A stretch of DNA of 64,000 nucleotides from Erodium maritimum (GCA_963921825.1 OY997591.1:19897515-19961514), one strand, 5' to 3'. Shown: positions 1 through 12,195, counted from the first letter of the stretch. Notes: generated from the letters alone by a model not told the origin. Numbers and translations: made by a program.

Positions 1-306
1 AGGATCGAACACATTCCGACTTTTTTCGTCAAACGGGACAATGGCTTCGAAATGGCCGGTGGAATTGGTCACTGCGCTGCCGATGCTCGTCTTCCCGCCG
101 ATCACAGGCTTGCAGACCAAGTCCACGTTCACGCCGTCCGCCCCCGGCGTGTCGAACCCCGGCACTGGCATCCCTGTGATGGAGCAAAACAGCCTCCCCA
201 GCACGTTGATCTGTGCTATCTCCGTCCCGTTCACGCCGTAGCCATGCACTGACGGGAACGCCGCGGCGACAAGGAAAGCGGAGAGAAACATAAGACGGCA
301 AGCCAT
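1..306 (-). CDS. Phylloplanin / pollen Ole e 1-like secreted protein, 5' part (runs off window)
   Basis: An open frame starts at the ATG at 304-306 and stays open for 102 codons to the window edge, so the 3' end lies outside. The N-terminus MACRLMFLSAFLVAAAF-PSVHG is a signal peptide. It is followed by a short region, then LGRLFCSITGMPVPGF, a stretch with VDLVCKP, and NSTGHF. The C-S-I-T-G...P-V-P-G-F...V-x-L-V-C...T-N-S-T-G-H-F layout matches the intact paralogue at 29345-29827 residue for residue in its key cysteines and glycines. Proteins of this family are small, secreted and often trichome- or epidermis-expressed; tobacco phylloplanin is a leaf-surface antimicrobial. The role here is inferred from family only. 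The start is supported by the signal peptide and by a TATA box 62 bases upstream. The overlapping frame at 29-301 is a shadow. Confidence 0.85.
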   Translation of the reverse strand, partial: MACRLMFLSAFLVAAAFPSVHGYGVNGTEIAQINVLGRLFCSITGMPVPGFDTPGADGVNVDLVCKPVIGGKTSIGSAVTNSTGHFEAIVPFDEKSRNVFDP

Positions 307-367
307 TGTGCTAGGTCGTAAAGGGTTTGTTGTTTTCGTTTGGTTAAGTGTTGAAGGAGAGACCTTG

Positions 368-375
368 TTTTATAG
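368..375 (-). promoter_or_regulatory. TATA box of the left-edge phylloplanin-like gene
   Basis: On the minus strand the bases read CTATAAAA, 62 bases upstream of the ATG at 306. The paralogue at 29827 has the same octamer 59 bases upstream of its ATG, which supports both calls and suggests a short 5' leader of about 25-30 bases. Confidence 0.7.
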
Positions 376-489
376 AGTCTCGCTTTGCTTGTGTTTATGT
401 TTAGGATAGTTTCATTCCCCTACTCATCTTCTCTGCCTACCTTTCACCTTTTTTTTTCTTGGTTAACTTGTTATTAGGGCCCAATTGGT

Positions 490-510
490 CATGCATGCAT
501 GCATGCATGA
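490..510. promoter_or_regulatory. ATGC tandem repeat forming overlapping RY (CATGCATG) motifs
   Basis: CATG is iterated as (ATGC)n for about 20 bases, giving four overlapping RY elements, the core bound by plant B3-domain factors. It lies about 185 bases upstream of the ATG at 306. A single RY motif also occurs upstream of the paralogue at 29901-29907. It may be a plain microsatellite; a regulatory role is inferred. Confidence 0.4.
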
Positions 511-2577
511 ATAGGCTCGGGTTAACTTGTACGTACAAAAGTTGAATGACTTCTCGTGACCTTTCATATAAACGTGTCGTGATTTGTTCAACTAGCAATT
601 ATGAGGAAAACGAGACTACACATCTAAGATCAAAAAAGAAATAACATAAAAAAAACAAGATTTAACGTCCTGAGGCGAATGTACCCGACAATAAATATAA
701 ATGTTTATTGGTCGAAATGTTTTACTAAGTTGTCCAGAAGGTGGTATTACGATAGCTTCTAAAGAAACCAATACAGTGAATCTAAACGGAAAGTTAGAAC
801 AGAGCTGTCCCCTTTCTAGATGGTTGACACTGAAATTCTGGGAATTGCTCCAAGAGTATATTGCGTTGACGGTCGAGATCACCAAAACAGTCGCTGAAAC
901 TCGAGAGTGACAATGTGAACAATCCTGTAAACACGGACTGGAATGGCTCAATTGGACTTTGCATCCTCCCTAGAAACCAACTGACGTCGTCCCTCCTCTG
1001 ATGATAATGAGGGCCTTTAAAAACGTAAAGTTGTTGATTATTGATCTGGTAGGAGAATTTCAAGCCGGTACTTGGTGCAACTGATGCCACCCTACGTCCA
1101 ATGAGACGGTATAATCGGCAGACCCCCAACTGGACCATGAAGTCCACGTTGATCAAGGCGAGGGTGCATTATGCCCCTCGCCGGTTGGATTGTGAATCCA
1201 TTGGACCTCGTAGGCCCCTCTAAGCTAGTGCTCCAGATTCGCATCGGACCATAGATAATCCTAGAAATAACATCAGACAGGTACATCTTGTCGCCAACTG
1301 ATAACAAGGTCCCCACAATACTTGTCCTCTCTACAGTAGAACGGGTGACAATTGGGGATCGAAACACCAACCGGCTACTCCCGCTTCCTCGGTTACAGTT
1401 ATCGGCATTGTCTTTCCCGCATGAGAGCACCCCGGCATTGTCGTGACCAACAACGTCTTGATGTTTGGTAGTGCCTACCACCACCGATGGGACGGTCGTG
1501 TCAGCGCCACCAGGCCAATTTGACTATCCGGGATCAAAACATGAGTCATGGCCCCCTTGGTGTCGCGCCCCTTACCACCAAGGAATAATCCCTCTGGTCC
1601 CCGAAGCCAAAAGTCATCGGTCAATATTTCGTCAAAACCATACGGTGACGGAGATTTGGATAGTAATATAATTGGTTACTGCAAACAACCACTACACTAG
1701 TGCGATTTACAAAACCAAGCACATACCTCATCTATGTTGATTGAAGCCCTAACTTGCGTACCTATTCCAATCCACACAAGCACAACACCTATGCCCGTGC
1801 CGAAACACCACTCCCATCGAGAAACCATGGTGATCGATCATCAAATGGTGGTGATTAATCACCTGAAAGATATGGCGGCGGCTGAACCCTAGCCTTAGCT
1901 GCCGCTCTCTCTCTTCAGTAGCAATTATCTATACCTACCACAAAATTTCGAACATTTAGTTAATGAATTAATCACATTCTCTTAATACAAAACTATTCTC
2001 ATCAAATTTTTAGCATATCATGGGAATATTTATTGATGGAACAAGATTAAATTACAAGAAAGGGAACATGTAACAAGAAAAACAATTAAATGACAAAAAA
2101 TTAGAAGGGTAAGACTTTGTTCCCACCCATAGGTGTGGAACGCTGATCGTATAAAAGAGTATCCGGTTATTCCAGGGGTTAAAAGAAGGAGGTTGTCTCA
2201 TACGGATGGGTTGATATCAAGGAACTTCAGGATATTTCCTGTCTCGACCTGAAAATGCTCGTGTAAGAGATCGGGGAAATTGAGGGGATATCGGGCATCT
2301 AGGGAAAACATCAGGAAATGAGGGAACCATGTTTTCGGATTTGTACCGACCTTGACAGTGCTAGGTATGCCTTCCCACGAACACAATGTTGCTTATTCTT
2401 TGACTCATTGGACCTAACGAGGTTGTGTAGCAGACGTCGCCTAGTTATTGGGGCCGACAAGGGCTCTTGTTCGTGGTATCCAACAGCTAATGACTGATGT
2501 AGATTATACATATGTTTTTTCCGACACACTGGGGGGGGGGGGGGTATCATCATCTTCTAGCCTCGGCCACACGTATA
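511..2577. other. Intergenic stretch without a recognised gene
   Basis: Both strands hold only short frames without recognisable motifs. The longest, 1092-1484 on the minus strand, has no signal peptide, known domain or paralogue in the window. The stretch ends in the G run at 2531-2544 and the target site of the solo LTR at 2583. It may be decayed transposon sequence, but I could not assign it. Confidence 0.5.
2531..2544 (+). repeat. Fourteen-base G homopolymer
   Basis: An uninterrupted run of 14 G lies 38 bases before the solo LTR. Such runs can form G-quadruplex-like structures and are prone to length errors in sequencing. Confidence 0.9.
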
Positions 2578-2582
2578 AAACC

Positions 2583-5500
2583 TGTGAAGACCGGCTAAAT
2601 TAAAAGGAAGTGAGATACTAAGTTTATCGTATTGCAATGTCGTGGGTGGAAATCGAGTGGAAAAACTGGATAGACTGAAGAAAAAAAGAGGTTTTAGGGT
2701 CGGGCCTGACCCGATCAACAACCCAAGCCAGACCAGGCCTGACCCGGCTGTTTTGGTGCTTGGGCCGAGAAGCCCAAAATTGTCGCCAAGGCCCGTTTAA
2801 GTCCTGGCCCACGTAATTTCACGCGTTTTAGGGTTTCAGTCCCTCATCTTCTTCGTCTCCTTCGACCCTCTCAGAACCCACGCCTCTCCCTCTCACCCGT
2901 CGTCTTCGATCCGGCCGACTCTCCCTCGCCGTCCTCTCCTTCACCTTCTCTGGCCAGATCCGGCCACGCCGTCTCTCCCTCTCCCTCTCAGACGCCGAAC
3001 CACCGTCTCTGTCCAGCTCCATCTCCGGCCGTGTTCAACACCGAGCCACCGAGCTCGTCTCTCCTCTTCTCCTTTCAACCTAAACAGACCGTCGCCGACA
3101 CCCTCCTTTCCGTCCTTCTCCGTCGCGGTTTCATCACCGGAGCGTCGCCAAACCCTCGCCGTCGTCTTGCATCGCCGGCACAGTCAACGGATCTGGGACG
3201 GAACTGTCGAGTTCGTCCAGATCCAAGACGAGCGAGCCTCGCCGTAGTCCGCCGCCCCCGAGACGACAACCACCTCCTCCACCGTTTTTTTTTTCACGGT
3301 GAGAAACACAAAACCGTGAGCTTTTGGTCGCCGACGGTGTCTTCGCCGGTGGCCGGCCGGACTCAAATCCGTTAACTTTCTTCTCCTTTCCTTTGTCTTT
3401 TTCCTGAGCAGTGTTGAATCTGGACAGTAAAACCGATTTTTGTTTGATCGGGACTGATTTTGGAAACAAAAGAATTTAAGATTTTAACTGAAGGATCTAA
3501 ATCAAAAAAGGTTATTAAATCAGTTTTTAATTTAGACGATCTTGGACCGTGGAACGAACTGTGACTGTTGAACGATTTTGGAAACGTGGAACGATCGAAC
3601 CGGACCGTTAATCGGACTTAGGACAGGATTAAAAGCGGGAACGGGACACCTCAAGAAACGTGCCTCGGAACCCATGACTCGGGAATCGTGCCTCGGAAAA
3701 CGTGCACTGAGTTCTGTGCACGGGGTTCGAGTGCTCGAACCCGATTCGTCATATAATCCCGCTTTTGACCTGTTCGAGTTTAAAAGGCAACGTATTGATT
3801 TTACTTTGGACTGTATCGATTTTGAGTGTAAGTTTTACCTGTTAAACTCAGATTGGACTTCGCCCGAGAAGACGGAGTTGGCCCGGACTTCAGCAGCTCA
3901 GAGAAGTATTAGAGGAAGACCACAAGGTAGGGAAAGTCTTAATTTCTTAATTAACGCTTAGTATGCATGATTAGGATAATAAAATCGGAAAGGTCCTAGA
4001 ATTTCCTATAGGATGCAAATAACTAGAATAATTGTCTTTCAATTATTAATAACTGGAATGTCTAGAATGCATGCTTAGGATGAAGATGACTAGTGAGGCT
4101 TGCTTTCAATACTTGGGAATTGATTTATTGGTAGAGAGGCTGTGAAGAGCTCTCGGATTAGTCGTGTGCTAGGTTCACATGCTTGGTTGTTAGTATTAGG
4201 TTAAACTAAAGGTCTAATGAAGCTAGTTAGCTAGCATGTTCGAGTGTTTAATTTATTGTTCACATGATTGCTTGATTTGTTGAGTGGTTACGTGTTGAAT
4301 TATTTATTATGTGAACGGATGATCGAGTATGACTGGTTGTGTCACGGGGTACAATCAGGTGATCGATGTACCGCTGGTTCGTGGCAGGTAAGTACACGGT
4401 AAGTGTGAGGTATTATTGGATGTCTTGCTTGATGAAAGTGTGATTTGAGAAATGTCCATTGTTGTATGAATTTAATGCTTGGGTATTTACTTTTATTCTT
4501 GAATGTTGTTTGTTTGTTTGGTTCGGTACTACACCGGGGGGTAATCCGGTGCCGTTGTGGTGGTTGGAGTTTGGCAGAGACAGTGATTTTTGAGTGATAT
4601 TTGAGTGGTTGTTGGAGCCTGAGAGCTCGGCAGATCCTACGGGACATTTAGTGAATATTGGGTGATTATTGAGTGATTTTGAGTGGTTATTGGTGCATGA
4701 GAGTTCGGCAGACCCTACGGGATTTTGAGTAGTTATTGAGTGATTATTGAGTGAATTACTTCATGAGAGATGGTTACTGAAGCTTCACCCAAGGGTGTGC
4801 GTCCCAGTGGAGCACTACCTTGGTTCCCTATGACATATGGTCCTTTGGAGGCATTTCTGGGAATCCCGATGATAAGCGCCCAGTTGGGATTGTTTCCGGT
4901 GCCCCAACGCATGTGCGTCCTCTGGACCGAGGGAAAATCTGATGTGATATGAATACTCTAGTGGATCGGAATATGGGAACCGAGGTGACACTAGAATCTA
5001 TTCATGGATCGGAGGCTTGAGAAAGCAAGTGGTTGGCGTAATATCAAATACTCTCATTTAATCGTTATGCTACTTCATATTTATTCTGTTATGGAACCTT
5101 CAAGTTAATGTTATTTCCAAGAGTACGAACTTATCTTATTCTATTTTGTCTATGTATCTATATTATCGTACTTATCTTATTCTATCTTGTTTTATATTAA
5201 TTCATTGTAGTCGTATTTATTGTTACTTATGTCATCCGTTTAAACAATTTAAGTATTGATCTAAAGGTGGAGTCATTGAGATTTTTCCTACTGAGCGTAA
5301 GCTCATCCCCTTTGTTTCTCTTACTGTTTTACAGGAGTGCTCGATTTCTAGAGAGTTCGAGGCTAGGGAGCTTCAACTTATTTTGGGGATTGTTATAGAC
5401 TTATGTCGGTCTTTCGCACTAAACATTTTATATATTTCACTTTATGGCTGTTGAGCTGTGACTCACTGAAGATTCTAAACTATTTTACTGTTAGTTTGAG

Positions 5501-5606
5501 GAGATTTACTTGTCTATTTAAAGGTTTATAATTGTTATTTATTGTTTTTCTTTACAAATTCTATTCACGTCTCAAGTCCGGTCCAAACTGGATTTGGGGT
5601 GTGACA
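2583..5606 (+). mobile_element. Solo LTR of a long-LTR Ty3-gypsy element (copy E)
   Basis: The 3024-bp unit starts TGTGAAGACC and ends GGGGTGTGACA. It is flanked by a perfect 5-bp target duplication, AAACC, at 2578-2582 and 5607-5611. No internal gag-pol, primer site or second LTR is present, so it is a solo LTR left by LTR-LTR recombination. It shares landmarks with the other gypsy LTRs here: a CT-rich leader (2840-3120), a GTGAG site at 3299, an AAG/GTAGGG site at 3926, a TGAGC-GTAA-GCTCA hairpin at 5292-5305, and a pyrimidine tract ending TTTTACAG at 5334. It is clearly more diverged than the other three. The frames inside it (for example 3031-3375 and 3578-3961) are not genes. Family assignment by shared landmarks is inference. 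Confidence 0.8.
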
Positions 5607-5611
5607 AAACC

Positions 5612-6019
5612 GGCAAGCCACTGCTCCCATTCTTCATGATTCAGGTCAAGGGGCAAGGGAACCTCGCGCAGAGATCCTTAGCGAGTGGAAATAGACCTAT
5701 GTTATTGTCAATGTCTATCTCATCATCTCGATGAGGCCACCAAACGTAGTGGTGGGGTCTCAAATCACTTCCCTTGTCACGTGTGTCAGTGTCACCAGTT
5801 TACTAGAGACCCCGTCTTCTTCCATAGTCGGCCATACCCATGCCCTTTTCTAGCTCCTCAAAGTATGGGTGACGGGGTTGGGGGAATCTTGTGAGGAGGT
5901 CCTAATGCGCTAGATCAGGTCATGCTCGGTGTTTGAGTCTATCTCGTTTATTCGGAGGTAATGGTGGTTTGGTGGTCGAGTCAATCCCTCTCAAGTTGGT
6001 TGGGTGGGATGATGATCTT
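5612..6019. other. Unassigned sequence between solo LTR and copia remnant
   Basis: No clear protein similarity is visible until the copia integrase end begins near 6020. It may be decayed copia integrase sequence. Confidence 0.4.
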
Positions 6020-7650
6020 TTCGGTGTGTTGTTTATCCGTACCTTCGCCTTTACAATAATCATAAATTTGCTTTTCGCTCTACTCCTTGTGTCTACCTTG
6101 GCCATGCCGCTTAACATGAAGGATTTTACTATTTTGACCCTTTGTCCTCTCGCATTTACACAGCTAACCATGTCGTTTTTAATGAAGCTTCTTTTTGGTT
6201 CCAAACAAGTCATAGAGCCTCTTCCTCCACGAGTCCTTCTCTCTCGAGTCTCATACAGGCTCCCTGTGCTCCGCCGCCGACTACAGGTACATCCCCTCCA
6301 TTCTCTCCATCACCACTAGATCTTGTCCCTCCCTCCACTTCATCGCCCCATCAATCCCCAAACACGTTCCCTCAAGGCCTTCCATTAGTCATTCCTACTT
6401 TATCGAAAAAGCCACACCCTACCTACCCATTAGAAATCCTTCAGGATGAGTCTCATAATCCACCATCTCCGTCTCCATACCGATAAAGACCCATCCAATG
6501 ATACTCCGAACACCCCACAAACGTAGACCACCTCATGCCTTAACTGCTCTTCTAACCCACAAGTCTTTAGACTATAGACACTGTGAACAAACCACATTTG
6601 GTTAAGCCAGTAAGAATAGTATTTGGAATAAGGCTATGGGTAAGGAAATTCAAGCATTGCGTGAAAATTCTACGTGGTCACTTGTTCCTAAACCTGTTTT
6701 TGCTAATCTAGTTGACAATAAGTGAATTTTTAGGATAAAATGCAGGTATGACAGGTCCGTTGAGTGATATAATTGGTTCTTAAGGGTTTTACACAACAAC
6801 ATGGCCTAGATTATCTTGAGACTTTCAATCCAATTGTCAAGGCACTATAATTCGGGTCTTGCTTGCTCCAACCTCGAGGATTCTTTGATCCTACACAACA
6901 TGATCATGTGTGTAAACTACACTGGTCGTTATATGGCCTTAAACATGCTCCACGTGCATGGTGTTCACGCCTGACACAATTATTGCATTCAACTGGTTTT
7001 CACTCGTTTGTGGCTGAACCATGCCTACTCATCCATCGTACCACTACTCCAACAACTTCCACATATGTTTTCATTTATGTCGATGATATAGTGGTCACAG
7101 GGTCCTCTACTCTGATCACATCTCTGATGTCATTACCCTTCTCCAAAGAGAACTCCCGATCAAGGACCTTGGCACGCTTAGTTACTTCTTGGGCTTGGAG
7201 TTCACATCCTCATACTCTGGCGCAATTTTGCATCAGCACAGCTACATGTCAGACCTCCTTGCATCCCACGGGCTCCACCAGGTGAATTCATGCTCCACCC
7301 TCATGGCTGTCGGACCTTGTCCAAACATTCAGGTGAAACCTCCCCTTTGACACCAGCTTGCACCGTAAGCTTATTGGGAGTCTACAATATTTATCTATCA
7401 CACGGCCGAACATCTCATTCTTTGTTAATAAGTTGTGCCAGTTCATGCACAATCCTATTGATGTGCACTAGAAAGCTCTGAAATGGGTATTGCGGTATAT
7501 GTGTGGTTCGTGTGACTTGGGCCTCCATTTCCCAAGAGACAACGACCTGCAAATCCGTTGTTACACTGACCGAGATTGGGGAGGTGATGTCATCGACAAG
7601 AGATCTACATAAGGGTATGCCATATTCCTTGGCTCGTACCTGATATCATG
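6020..7650 (+). pseudogene. Decayed Ty1-copia pol, left part: integrase end, reverse transcriptase, start of RNase H
   Basis: The fragments lie in several frames and are broken by stops and shifts. Near 6030-6190 there is a typical copia integrase C-terminal block (YPYLR..., FRSTPCVYLG, then RIYTANHVVFNEASF). A Ser/Pro-rich linker follows to 6485. The RT begins near 6630 (WNKAMGKEIQAL) and has its intact catalytic YVDD at 7076-7087, after SLYGLKHAPRAW. A frameshift near 7130 moves the reading to LGTLSYFLGLEF. The RNase H region ends in GYAIFLGSYLISW, cut at 7650 by the gypsy element. The remainder resumes at 16615 in the same codon. The 5' end and 5' LTR are not visible. Frames at 5933-6319 and 6863-7285 are only parts of this. 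Confidence 0.85.
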
Positions 7651-9584
7651 TGTAAGAACCGCTCCCAGTCAACGCCAGTCAAATCGGCGAAAAACAGGAA
7701 AATTTAAAAAAATTGGACAGACACCTAAATAAACCCAAATTTGACCCCGAGGGTCATATCGGACTTGAGTTGACCCCGATATCGAACAAAGTGAGTTCTG
7801 GGGGACTCAGGGCAACTTTCTGACCAATTTGGGAAAGGTTGACTTTTCGCTGGAAAAGTCAACTGAGCGACGTTTTGGTCCGTTCGAGGTTCGTTTTGGA
7901 TCCAAAAAGCTTAGCCGTCATCACGGAGGTCTTAGTTGAGCCGTTTCCTACTAGCCCGTGAAGTTTCGTAATTTCTTGGAAAAAGTGCCCGTTCGGGGCC
8001 CGAGACGGCCGAATTTCGCGAATCTGACTGAAAAATATCTACGAGATATTTTCCAAAATGGATGGGACCCACTTGCCACATGTCACCAATGTGGTGGTGT
8101 TAGGTTTATTGGACAAAAAAAAGGGAGACCACCTATGTGGTGTTCGGCCACACCTTCAAAAAAGGAAAAAAAAGAGAAAAAAATAGAAATAGAAAAAAGA
8201 GAGAAGGGGGAGAAAAGAAAAGGAAAAAAGGGAGAGAAAGTTTAAGGTTTTGTGATTTCCCAACGATCCAACCGACGGATCGTCTCAACGATAGAAGAAC
8301 GGAGCTCCCATCGTCATTCACTACGGTGACCAATTATCCGATTTTTGTTTTGTTAAGTTTAAAGTTTAGGGTTTGGGTTAAAACTAGTAGTTTATGGATG
8401 AGTTGTGGTGTGGGGTTTGTTGGAGATGTTTTGGAGCGAAGATTGAACGTTTTCCGGTGACCGGAGGCTCGGTGGAGCTCTGGCCACCGTGTATGGTGGC
8501 TGGTCGGACCGTGTGGTGGCTGGCCGGAGCTAGGACCGGCCACCACCATGGTGAACCGGCCCAAAACCGGCCCAAGCCACCCATGGCCAAGGATGGCCGG
8601 GTGGGGCCCACATGCTCGGGTATCGGGTTTTCGTGTTCGGGTGGTTTAGAACGATCCCCAAGTCGTTAATCCACACCCGGAACGAATTTTGGAATTAAAT
8701 TGTAAAAGTTGTAAATGACGGGTTTAGAAACTTTAAACGCGAATTAAATTGCTCGAAAGTCGGAAATCGATTCCGTCGATTGCGTTGGAACCCTTGAATT
8801 ATTCTAAGACCGTAGAAACGAAAACGGGAATTTTCGGAGTCCCGGAAGGACGTTTTCCAATCCCGGGCAGATTCGCTGGGTCGGGCGAAACGGGCCTTTC
8901 CGGGCCCATTAACGACAATGTCAAGTAATTGGGAAGTTTGGGAGTGATTGACCTTGTCGGGGCTGCGTTTGGGCGTCAAGTGTATTAAAATTCAGTTTAT
9001 GTCTGTGAACTTAAAAGTGTTTTAAATTGTGTTCTTATTAGATCGTGCCACCGACAGAGGAAAGGGGAAGCTAGGCGAGTGATCGTGATCACGCCGGAGC
9101 TTGGTTGTGAGCTTTTGGGAAAGCATACGAGGTAGGGAAAAGTAGCCGGATCTCGGCCCTGATTAGGGAAAGTTAACAGTAGAAATGCATGTGACACTTG
9201 GGTGTCATGGGTTAAGTAAGTTTATCGAACAATAGAAAGGCAGGCGACACATGGTGGTGTCGTGTGATACGGGAACGTATCGAACAATAGAAATGCATGT
9301 GACACTTAGTAGTGTCGTATGAGCAGTGAACTTATCGATATTAGAATTACTTGAGGCATTTGGTTATGCACGGAGGTTGATTGTTTAGTTTATGTCTTGG
9401 GTGGCCATGAATGCCCGTAGGGTTGTCGGACCCGTATTTTTATTGTTGATGTCTTGGGTGGCCATGAGTGCCCATGGGGTTGTTGAAACCGTATTTTTAT
9501 TGTTGATGTCTTGGGTGGCCATGAGTGCACGTGGGGTTGTTGAAACCGTATTTTTTATTGTTGATGTCTTGGGTGGCCATGAGT
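7651..9584 (+). mobile_element. 5' LTR of the chromovirus, truncated at its 3' end
   Basis: It matches the 3' LTR from its first base up to the fourth minisatellite unit, then leaves it at about 9584. The last third is absent: the GTCGACC-type repeats, the GGTGAGCG hairpin, the acceptor-like TTTTCCTACAG and the GGGGCGTGACA end. The Lys-rich frames at 7958-8245 and 8137-8460 come from an A-rich tract and are not genes. Confidence 0.8.
9389..9584 (+). repeat. LTR minisatellite, about 3.5 copies
   Basis: The unit is about 57 bp, beginning GTCTTGGGTGGCCATGAGTG and continuing with a GGGGTTGTTGAAACC-like part and a T-rich spacer. The same repeat has about eleven copies in the 3' LTR (15172-15775). 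Confidence 0.85.
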
Positions 9585-9744
9585 TCACGGTTGTGTTGGT
9601 TGTAGAGGTCATAAGTTCAGTGTTAAAGGGTGAGGTCTTGGGGTCGAGACTCATCAATAACCTACGGTAGTGATACAGCGCCTTGGTGTGAGAGTCTCAC
9701 CACGGAGAGGGGTTAGGGTTGATGCGTTGCGGCGCCATACGAAC

Positions 9745-10110
9745 TAGGTTTCCCTCGCGTGAACGGGTGGTTTGAGGTTTCCTTCACGTGAGTGGGTTAT
9801 TTGAGGTTTCCCTTATGTGATCGGGTAATTGGGGTATTGATATTGTGAGCAATAGTGATTTGCCTAGTTGAGAACGTGATCCCGTTTTGAGGTTTCCCTT
9901 ATGTGATCGGGTAATTGGGGTATTGATAGCATGGGCAATTGTGTTTGCTTAGTTGAGAATATGATCCCCGTTTGAGGTTTCCCTACGTGATCGGGTAATT
10001 GGGGTATTGAGGTTGTGAGCAATAGTGATTTGCTGAATTGAGAACATAATCCCCGTTTCGGGGTTCCCCTTACGTGTGAGAGTATTTGAGGTATTAATGG
10101 CTTGAGCAGT
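9745..10110 (+). repeat. Tandem repeat in the chromovirus leader region
   Basis: Four to five degenerate copies of a unit of about 86 bp recur here, each with TTTGAGGTTTCCCTTA, GTGATCGGGTAATTGGGG and a TAGTTGAGAA-like end. They occupy the place where the 5' leader and gag would be expected. No gag motif is recognisable. Confidence 0.7.
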
Positions 10111-10187
10111 GTGACGTTTTGGTATCAGGTTTTGAGGTAGTGGTTTGCCCTGGTTAGTTTGTGGACGAGTAGCGAATACTGGCTGGG

Positions 10188-10411
10188 TTGCGGAACGTTA
10201 TACTTAAATGCATAGAGAACCGTGTGAGGGTTGTGCTAGACTTTACCGGAGTGACCAATGGAGGGGTTGTTCGGTCTCTGATTTGGGCGTCAGTTTTATT
10301 GGATACCGGGGTGTCACACTCGTTCGCTTCGTCGAGTGGTGCTGAGATGTTGGGGGCTGAGTTTAGAGCCGTTGAGTCCACCCCTGCGTCAGGATACGCC
10401 GGTTGGGGGTG
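10188..10411 (+). pseudogene. Chromovirus aspartic protease fragment
   Basis: The frame contains VLLDTGVSHSFAS, the retroviral-type protease active-site loop (D-T-G at 10302-10310, normally followed by A/S). It stops soon after, at 10410. Protease cleaves the gag-pol polyprotein in active elements. Here it is detached from RT by stops and shifts. Confidence 0.7.
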
Positions 10412-10799
10412 ATGTGGTGTTGACTAGGGTCTGTCGTGCCTACGGAGTTAGAGAAGCGAACCGATACAAGAGGTTCGAGAGAGGGCTCAATAGCCCTGAT
10501 GCTGGATCGAGTCCTCACCCCGAGGATTCGGGTATGTTCGGAGTTGGTAGGCACGACGACGGTAGAGGAGCGAGGTCTTAGAGAGACCGCGAGGTTCCGT
10601 GAGGTTCGGCAGCAACTGAGCTTGTGCCTGTATCCGTGGGAAGGATACTTACGAAATGACAGCCTTTGACGTGATCCTGAGAAAGGATTGGCCGGTGAAG
10701 TGCCGAGCCAATATCGACTATTACTGGCGACGAGTGACGGTGTCAACAAGAAACACGAAAGGTTCGTGTATTCTCGGCAGTAGGAGCGGAGTTCTCCTG

Positions 10800-12195
10800 T
10801 CGGCTTGTCCGCAATAAAGGAAGTATCGGTCGTGTAGAGCCGAGAGTTACCGCGAGTGGCGTGCGAGTTTCCCGAGGTCTTCCCTGAGGAGTTGAGCGGG
10901 TTGCCACCAGTTCGTGAGGTGGAGTTCGGGATTGACCTGGTGCCGGGAACGGCAGCGATATCGATGGCGCCTTACAGGTTCGTGCCAGCCGAGTTGACCG
11001 AGCTGAAGAGTCAGCTCGAGGAACTTCGGGAGAAGGGGTTTATCCGGTCGAGCACATCGTCGTGGGGAGCGCCAGCACTCTTCGTGAAGAAGAAGAGTGG
11101 AGAGCTTCGGATGTGCATCGACTACCGGAAGCTGAACCGGGTTACGGTGAAGAACCGATACCCGATGCCGAGGATTGACGACTTGTTCGACCAGTTGAGA
11201 GGGTCGACATGCTTCTCGAAGATCGATCTGCGATTCGGATATTACCAGTTGCGAGTCCAAGAGGGGGACGTCGCAAAGACTACATTCCGGACACGCTATG
11301 GGCATTACGAGTTCTTGGTGATGCCTTTTGGACTGACGAACGCACCTGCAGCGTTCATGGATCTGATGAACATTATATTCCGGCCGTTCTTAGATCAATT
11401 TGTGGTGGTGTTTGTGGACGGTATCTTGATCTTCTCGCAGAACGAGGCGGCGCATGAGGAACATCTGAGGGGTGTTCTGACCTTGTTGTGCACACATCAG
11501 TTATACGCCAACCTGGAGGAGTGCGAGTTTTGGCTCGCTGAGGTGGGATTCCTCAGTCACGTTGTGTCCCGTGACGGCATTTAGGTCGATCCGGCGAAGA
11601 TCGACGCGGTTTTGAAGTGGGCGCGGCCCACGAGCGTCTTCGAGATCCGCAGCTTCTTGGGGCTGGCAGGATATTATCGACGGTTGGTCCAGGACTTTAC
11701 GCGTCTATCCGCGCCTATGACTCTTTTGACGCGCAAGGGAGTCGGGTTTGTGTGGACAGAGGATTGTGAACGTGCGTTCACGGAGCTGAAGGCTCGTCTA
11801 ACTACCGCTCCAGTGTTGATAGTGCCAGAGCGCGGGGTCGGGTATGAGGTCTATTGTGACGCGTCCGGGGAAGGACTGGGTTGTGTACTGATGCAGTTGG
11901 GTAGAGTTGTTGCTTATGGCTCTAGGCGGTGGAAGGCGCACGACCGCAACTATCCTACCCATGATCCGGAATTAGTAGCAGCAGTGTTCGAGCTGAAAGG
12001 CTGGAGGTATTATATGTATGGCGAGAGATTTCAGGTGTTCTCGGGTCACAAGAGCCTTAAGTACATCATTTCCCAACGAGACCTGAACATGCGCCAGCGG
12101 CGATGGATGGAGCTACTTGAGGAGTACGACTTGAGCTACTCTACCATACGGGTAAGGCGAATGTGGTCGCCGACACCCTGAGTAGAAAGTCGGTT
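10800..12195 (+). pseudogene. Chromovirus reverse transcriptase and RNase H, broken
   Basis: RT runs from [15 protein letters not shown] through [56 protein letters not shown] to FVDGILIFS. The catalytic pair is F-V-D-G (11411-11422), so the second aspartate of the usual [YF]xDD box is lost. A TAG stop at 11582-11584 interrupts the frame. RNase H continues in frame ([36 protein letters not shown]); the usual D-H-K is G-H-K, losing another catalytic acid. A one-base shift near 12145 separates this from ADTLSRKS. The element therefore could not copy itself. Confidence 0.88.

Noticed and set aside
1092..1484. 130-codon minus-strand frame
   Set aside because: No recognisable motif, paralogue or promoter; composition does not look coding.
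7076..7087. Intact YVDD of the older copia element as a sign of activity
   Set aside because: Frameshifts and stops surround it and the element is cut by the chromovirus, so it cannot make a working enzyme.
8133..8460. Lys/Arg-rich frames in the chromovirus LTR (also at 13726-14234)
   Set aside because: They come from an A-rich LTR tract, occur in both LTR copies with shifts, and show no protein similarity.
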